This document shows positions 21,140 to 25,291 of a DNA stretch of 25,291 bases, piece after piece. The notes below the pieces were generated by a model. It saw only the letters and a list, made by a program, of their open reading frames with translations, was not told where the DNA came from and searched no databases. Position 1 is the first letter of the stretch. The number at the start of each line of letters is the position of its first letter. Made by a program: the position numbers and the translations under genes. The stretch comes from JAPEKQ01 sp964516845 (GTDB lineage Bacteria > Joyebacterota > Joyebacteria > Joyebacterales > Joyebacteraceae): the NCBI GenBank assembly GCA_964516845.1, contig CAZEXP010000033.1, positions 1 through 25,291 of the forward strand. The letters run 5' to 3'.

Positions 21140-22714
21140 CTATCTGATGAGCGCCACCTTCGCTGAGAGGATCTCGCTGCCGACCACCGCGCGAGCGAAG
21201 TAGACGCCGGAGGCCGCCTGGTCCCCGGCGTCCGTCCGCCCGGACCAGTCCAGAGCATGCGCGCCGGCGGGCAGGTCACCCTTCGCGAGCGTCGCCACGA
21301 GTCTCCCGGAGACGTCGTATACGGAGACCGCCACCGAGGCGCGCTCGGGGAGCGAGAGTTCGAGCTGGACCGCGCCCGTCGGGGCCGCCGCTCGGACCGT
21401 CAGCGCGAGTTCGGTCGCCAGCTCGCTCTCCGCGCCGCGCCCACTTCGCCATGCTCCCGGTGACGCGGTCTGCCAGAGCGGTGTGACCTCGTCGCGAAGG
21501 CGCCAGTGAACCTGCTGCCCGAGGTCCTTGCTGTAGTATCCGTTGTAGACCGTCACGGCCGTGGCGGCGTTGGCGAGGAATCCGTCGAGACCATCACCGC
21601 AAACGAACGCGACATCGATTTCGACGGTCTCATCCGGTGCGATCGTGCCGTACGGGCCAGTCACGAGCTGGAATCTGATGTCGTCGGGGAGTGTTGCTGC
21701 ACCCGGCACGCTTGCGTCTCTGAGGAAGCGATATCGCCCCGCGTCGTTTCCCGGCTCGTCGCCGCCGGCGAACATCTGGTAGCCGTGCGGTCCGACGTCG
21801 ACCGGCCCGGAGACTCCGCCCGGATCCGTCGTGTGATTCAGAAGCACGATGCCGAGGTAGCCATTCCAGTCTCCATCGGCTCCCCCGGGGGCGTCGTGGG
21901 CGTATGCCGCCATCACCCGCACGGGCGCGTAGTGGCCGTCGAGCCCCGGCGTCACCACCTGGTCGGCCACGAAGCAGACGTCATCCTCCCACGGATACTC
22001 GACGCCCGGATCACCGATATCAGCATCGACGAGAACGGCAATGTAGGCATCGTGCCAGTCGCTCGCGGAAATGTTCGTGAATTCGTAGTGGACGCCGACG
22101 AAATCGTCCCGATCGTCCGCCACCCAGGCGTAGGATTCCTCACTCAGCTGGATCCCCAGCGGAACGTGGATGTCCACCGGAGGCGACTGCACGGCTGCAG
22201 TATCGAAGCAGGTCCGCGCGAACATCTGCTGTGAGATTCCACCGTAGTCCTCATCGACGGCGCCGTCGTGATCGTTGTCGAACCCGTCAAGCCGGTCCTC
22301 GTCCGTGAGGCCGTCCCGGTCGTCGTCGATGAAGCGGAGTCCTCCGGAGGCCTCCATGCTCCCGACGCGAATCATGTAATCGGGGTCCTCCATCGGCGGC
22401 TGAAACTCCATGGAGTATGCCGCCGTCGTGGTCAGCGTGTCACCGCCGACGATGGCCGTGACCCACGGGCCGGCGACGTAGAGATGCTCGATGCCTGATC
22501 CGGCCGGCCACTCGGCGGACGGCGCGCTCATATCACTGCCGAACGAACCGTAGAATCCGAAATTGGACACGTGCAGAAGCAGCTCGCCGGCGTCGTGCCA
22601 CCATCCATAGAAGTTGCCGTCGCGTTCGGAGGAGACCGGTGAGACGGTTGAGGCGGAGGTCGATGCTGCGAGAGCGATGGAGAGTACGATGACGAGCCAG
22701 GCGCGAGTCGTCAT
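21140..22714 (-). CDS. Secreted protein with calcium-type repeats and FlgD-like C-terminus
   Basis: Predicted 524-residue exported protein. The signal peptide is MTTRAWLVIVLSIALAASTSAS. An Asp-rich segment around residues 129-157 (DDDRDGLTDED, DNDHDGAVDED) resembles thrombospondin type-3/dockerin-like calcium repeats. The central region (about 180-405) is beta-rich with no recognised catalytic motif. Residues about 440-524 form the FlgD-Ig-like C-terminal module (VSVYDVSGRLVATL, ASGVYFAR, ending VALIR) shared with two other secreted proteins here. I chose the ATG at 22714, which has a GGAGGA ribosome-binding site and precedes the signal peptide; the upstream in-frame extension is Arg/Pro-rich and unlike a signal. 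A promoter with a perfect TTGACA lies about 110 bases upstream. Function is unknown. Confidence 0.82.
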   Translation of the reverse strand: MTTRAWLVIVLSIALAASTSASTVSPVSSERDGNFYGWWHDAGELLLHVSNFGFYGSFGSDMSAPSAEWPAGSGIEHLYVAGPWVTAIVGGDTLTTTAAYSMEFQPPMEDPDYMIRVGSMEASGGLRFIDDDRDGLTDEDRLDGFDNDHDGAVDEDYGGISQQMFARTCFDTAAVQSPPVDIHVPLGIQLSEESYAWVADDRDDFVGVHYEFTNISASDWHDAYIAVLVDADIGDPGVEYPWEDDVCFVADQVVTPGLDGHYAPVRVMAAYAHDAPGGADGDWNGYLGIVLLNHTTDPGGVSGPVDVGPHGYQMFAGGDEPGNDAGRYRFLRDASVPGAATLPDDIRFQLVTGPYGTIAPDETVEIDVAFVCGDGLDGFLANAATAVTVYNGYYSKDLGQQVHWRLRDEVTPLWQTASPGAWRSGRGAESELATELALTVRAAAPTGAVQLELSLPERASVAVSVYDVSGRLVATLAKGDLPAGAHALDWSGRTDAGDQAASGVYFARAVVGSEILSAKVALIR

Positions 22715-22821
22715 GGTGATTCCTCCCTGTGGGGGTGTCGGGGGGCGAGGCCGGACACCTGGTCGCAACTGATGACGCCCCGGCCGCACGCAAGCGCGCG
22801 GATCGGGGCGACGACACTCGC

Positions 22822-22851
22822 ATACTAGCATATTGCATCATGCCGTGTCAA
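22822..22851 (-). promoter_or_regulatory. Sigma70-type promoter for the calcium-repeat secreted protein
   Basis: On the minus strand a perfect TTGACA and TAGTAT (4/6) are separated by 18 bases. A start near 22815 would give a leader of about 100 bases before the ATG at 22714. Confidence 0.65.
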
Positions 22852-22868
22852 TGCCTAAGATATGGAAT

Positions 22869-22885
22869 ACACAATCCTGTTGTGT
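22869..22885. promoter_or_regulatory. Inverted repeat between divergent promoters (candidate operator)
   Basis: ACACAA and TTGTGT form a perfect 6-bp inverted repeat with a 5-base centre, midway between the -35 boxes of the two divergent promoters. Confidence 0.35.
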
Positions 22886-22912
22886 TGCGCGAACGCCCAA
22901 CGGCTAGGCCCC

Positions 22913-22942
22913 TTTACACCGGCGGGCGCGGCGTGATATGCT
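22913..22942 (+). promoter_or_regulatory. Sigma70-type promoter for transketolase
   Basis: TTTACA (5/6) and TATGCT (4/6) are separated by 18 bases. The start would be near 22949, giving a structured leader of about 110 bases before the ATG at 23059. Confidence 0.55.
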
Positions 22943-22955
22943 CTCCCCTTGGCTG

Positions 22956-23040
22956 CGGCCCTCCGGCGGGGCCGTTTCGCATGAGACACTTTTCGGGCGT
23001 GAATGCTCTTGGTTCGGCATCGGGCGCCGGTTTCCGGCGC
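22956..23040 (+). promoter_or_regulatory. Two hairpins in the transketolase leader
   Basis: The first stem, CGGCCC/GGGCCG with a 7-base loop, is followed by TTT (22956-22977). The second, GCGCCGG-TTT-CCGGCGC (23024-23040), ends just before the GAGGAGGAG ribosome-binding region. The first could be an attenuator and the second could influence access to the ribosome-binding site. No known riboswitch is recognised. Confidence 0.4.
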
Positions 23041-23058
23041 GCGAGGAGGAGAGTCAGT

Positions 23059-25291
23059 ATGCCGATAATGAACTCGAAGACCGGCAAGATCAGGCAATCG
23101 TACACGATCGCGCAGCTCGATGAGGCCGCCGCCGTCATGCGTGCCTACGACATGGTCGCGCTCCACGCGGCCGGGTCGGGTCACTCGGGCGGAACGCTCT
23201 CGATCATGGACATCACCGCGGCGCTCTACCTTCATGTCGCGAACCATGATCCGAAGGACGCGTTCTGGAAGAAGCGCGACCGCATCATCTGGTCGGTCGG
23301 CCACAAGGCGCCGTCGCTGTACATCGGCCTCGGGATGGCCGGGTACTTCAACATCGACGATGTCGTTACGCTCCGCAAGCTCTACTCGCCATTCCAGGGT
23401 CACCCGCACTGGCTCAAGCTCGACGGCGTCGAGGCCTCGACCGGCTCGCTCGGCCAGGGCCTCTCGATCGCGGTCGGCATGGCGCTCGCGGCCCGGATCG
23501 ACAAGAGCGATCACCGTATCTTCTGCCTCATGGGCGACGGTGAGCAGCAGGAAGGTCAGGTCTGGGAGGCGGCGATGGAGGCCGGTCATTTCGGGCTCGA
23601 CAACATCTGCGCGGTCATCGACAAGAACAGACTTCAGATCGACGGCTGGGTCGACGACGTGATGTGCGTCGACTGTCTCATCGAGAAGTATCGCGCGTTC
23701 GGTTGGGCCGTCGTCGAATGTGACGGCCACGACATGCAGGAGCTTGTCGACGCCTTCGAGATGGCGGCGACGATCAAGGGCAGGCCGACCGTCATCATAG
23801 CCCAGACCATCAAGGGCAAGGGCGTCGACTTCATGGAAGACGTCGCGGGCTGGCACGGCAAGACCCCGAACACCGAGGAGATGTGGGAGGCGCTCAAGCA
23901 GCTTGGCCTCGACAAGAAGTTCCCCGTGAAGAAGCTCCTGAAGAAGGCCGAGGACTGGCAGAAGAAGGCCATGACGACGCTCGAGGCCAAGCAGCCGAAG
24001 TTCTCGAAGGACTACTTCTGGAACAAGACGAGAAATATGAAGGCTGACATGGACCCGACGCGCAAGGGCTTCGGCCGCGCGTTGGCGGACCGCGGCGGCG
24101 ACAAGCGGGTTGTGGCGCTGGGCGCCGACATCTCCGGGTCGATCACCATCAGCCAGTTCTATGAAGGACATCCCGAGCGAGCCGACCGCTGGTTCTCAAT
24201 GGGCATCGCCGAGCAGTCGGCGACGTCGGCTGCCGCGGGACTCGCGAAGGAAGGGAAGCTTCCGGTCTTCGGCACGTACGGTGTGTTCGCTTCGGGTCGC
24301 AATCTTGACCAGCTGCGCACGACCGTCGCGTACGGTGATTTCAACGTGTTCATCGCCGGCGCGCACGGCGGCGTGTCGGTCGGCCCCGACGGCGCGACGC
24401 ATCAGGCGCTGGAAGAGCTCTTCCAGATGTGCGGCATCCCGAACATGCACGTCGAGGTGCCCTGTGACTCGATCGAGACGAAGCGGGCCTGCGAGCACCT
24501 GCTGTTCAAGGTGAAGGGTCCGAAGTACGTGCGGTTTGCTCGTGAGGCGACCCCGGTCGTCACCGATATGAAGACCCCGTACGTGTTCGGGAAGGCCAAC
24601 GTCATCCGGTTCCGCGGGACGAAGCCGAACTTCAAGGATGCGTTTGACCACGCGCTTGCCTCGAAGTACAAGAACGAGAACGAGGACATCGCCATCATCG
24701 CGTGCGGCCCGTCCGTGCCCGAGGCGATGCGCGCCGCGTGGATCCTTAAGGCCGAGTACGGTATCGAGACGCGGGTGCTCAACGTCCACACGGTCAAGCC
24801 GCTCGACAGGACCGCGATCATCAAGGCGGCCGTCGACACCGGTGTCGTCGTGACGGCGGAGGAGCACCAGATCGGCGGGTTCGGCAACAAGGTCGCCGCT
24901 GCGATCGCCGGAAGCGAGAAGGTCTACGGCAAGCCGATGATCGTCGGTATGGTCGGCGTGAATGATCGCTTCGGCGAGTCCGGTGCACCGTGGGAGCTCG
25001 TCAAGGAGTTCGAAGTCTCCGCTGAGCACATCGCGGTCGAGGCGAAGCGGCTGTACGATCTCAAGATGAAGAAGCTGACGGCAGCCGAGAAGTCGGCTGC
25101 TAAGCCGAAGCCGGTGGCTCAGCCGAAGCGCAAGGCCGTCGCGAAGAAGAAGACGGCCGCTGGCAAGCCAGCGGCTAGGGCCAAGGCGAAGGTCAAGCCG
25201 AAGAAGACGGCCGCTGGCAAGCCGAAGCCGAAGCGCAAGGTCGCTGCGAAGAAGAAGGCGGCGGCCAGGAAGCCAGTCGCGAAGAAGAAGG
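23059..25291 (+). CDS. tkt: Transketolase with histone-H1-like basic C-terminal tail (3' end outside window)
   Basis: The reading frame is open to the window end (744 residues, no stop). It encodes a thiamine-diphosphate transketolase of the pentose phosphate and carbon fixation routes. Family landmarks are SGHSGG (H42), VGHKAPSLY, STGSLGQGLSIAVGMA and the ThDP/Mg motif GDGEQQEGQVWEA (159-171) ending with DKN. In the pyrimidine domain are GIAEQSATSAAAG with catalytic E385, and GPDGATHQALEEL, followed by the C-terminal ACGPSVPEA and TAEEHQIGGFG. The catalytic part ends near residue 668. The remaining 76 or more residues are almost only Lys, Ala, Pro and Arg, like bacterial histone-H1-type proteins. 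The start ATG at 23059 has GAGGAGGAG about 8 bases upstream. The tail is absent from typical transketolases of about 620-660 residues. It might bind nucleic acid, polyphosphate or other polyanions; this is inference. Confidence 0.93.
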   Translation, partial: MPIMNSKTGKIRQSYTIAQLDEAAAVMRAYDMVALHAAGSGHSGGTLSIMDITAALYLHVANHDPKDAFWKKRDRIIWSVGHKAPSLYIGLGMAGYFNIDDVVTLRKLYSPFQGHPHWLKLDGVEASTGSLGQGLSIAVGMALAARIDKSDHRIFCLMGDGEQQEGQVWEAAMEAGHFGLDNICAVIDKNRLQIDGWVDDVMCVDCLIEKYRAFGWAVVECDGHDMQELVDAFEMAATIKGRPTVIIAQTIKGKGVDFMEDVAGWHGKTPNTEEMWEALKQLGLDKKFPVKKLLKKAEDWQKKAMTTLEAKQPKFSKDYFWNKTRNMKADMDPTRKGFGRALADRGGDKRVVALGADISGSITISQFYEGHPERADRWFSMGIAEQSATSAAAGLAKEGKLPVFGTYGVFASGRNLDQLRTTVAYGDFNVFIAGAHGGVSVGPDGATHQALEELFQMCGIPNMHVEVPCDSIETKRACEHLLFKVKGPKYVRFAREATPVVTDMKTPYVFGKANVIRFRGTKPNFKDAFDHALASKYKNENEDIAIIACGPSVPEAMRAAWILKAEYGIETRVLNVHTVKPLDRTAIIKAAVDTGVVVTAEEHQIGGFGNKVAAAIAGSEKVYGKPMIVGMVGVNDRFGESGAPWELVKEFEVSAEHIAVEAKRLYDLKMKKLTAAEKSAAKPKPVAQPKRKAVAKKKTAAGKPAARAKAKVKPKKTAAGKPKPKRKVAAKKKAAARKPVAKKK
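25147..25223 (+). repeat. Direct repeat in the basic tail coding region
   Basis: A 23-bp sequence starting AAGAAGACGGCCGCTGGCAA occurs identically at 25147-25169 and 25201-25223, 54 bases (18 codons) apart, in frame. It encodes the repeated KKTAAGKP unit and suggests growth of the tail by internal duplication. Confidence 0.85.

Larger units (their letters stand above)
22715..23058. other. 344-bp divergent intergenic region
   Basis: No gene is visible here. It holds back-to-back promoters for the secreted protein (minus) and transketolase (plus), an inverted repeat between them, and two hairpins in the transketolase leader. Each is listed separately. Confidence 0.7.

Noticed and set aside
22855..24171. 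A 438-codon open frame on the minus strand opposite transketolase
   Set aside because: Antisense to a gene with full transketolase motifs; no family similarity or start signal.

Overview
The window is GC-rich bacterial DNA with 17 protein-coding genes packed on both strands. I see no rRNA, tRNA, CRISPR array, insertion sequence or phage gene. The organism is probably an uncultivated member of the Bacteroidetes/Fibrobacteres-Chlorobi-like (FCB) groups, such as Eisenbacteria-type lineages. The reason is that three large secreted proteins end in the same FlgD-Ig-like C-terminal module (a pattern ending in SGVYF.R followed by a short basic/hydrophobic tail), which is typical of these groups. This placement is inference; no marker gene fixes the phylum.

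Layout. Bases 14-2456 (minus strand) hold a YjbQ-family gene, then an NAD-dependent epimerase/dehydratase whose stop overlaps the start of a nucleoside hydrolase. Bases 2608-3354 (plus) encode a SAM methyltransferase. Bases 3372-6724 (minus) carry two secreted multidomain proteins: DNRLRE/CARDB/CBM6-like/FlgD-like, and a BNR-repeat/FlgD-like protein. Each has a good sigma70-type promoter. Bases 6838-8652 (minus) encode an M3-family oligoendopeptidase F. Bases 8856-9857 (plus) encode a secreted protein built from about twelve Asp-Gly-Asp repeats, followed by an array of small hairpins with a 20-bp tandem duplication. Bases 10062-11454 (minus) encode a DUF1648-type membrane protein and a nucleoside phosphorylase.

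Bases 11665-16493 (plus) form a tight three-gene operon: a membrane-anchored FG-GAP propeller protein, a histidine kinase with a large extracytoplasmic domain, and a stand-alone receiver. It is driven by a promoter with a perfect TATAAT. A GAF-PAS hybrid histidine kinase follows (16648-18699), preceded by a convincing sigma54 promoter. Then come a hydrogenase-maturation-type protease, a LEA14-like lipoprotein and the GTPase HflX, which appears to start at an ATA codon. A third FlgD-tailed secreted protein (21140-22714, minus) is divergent from a transketolase (23059 to the window end). The transketolase carries a long histone-H1-like Lys/Ala/Pro tail and runs off the end of the window.

Functionally, the window combines nucleoside salvage (hydrolase and phosphorylase), peptide breakdown, cell-surface or secreted proteins, and a compact signalling block. 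The points most worth a second look are the propeller/kinase/receiver cassette, the ATA start of hflX, the basic tail on transketolase, the Asp-Gly-Asp ladder protein, and the GNRA-capped hairpin array behind it.
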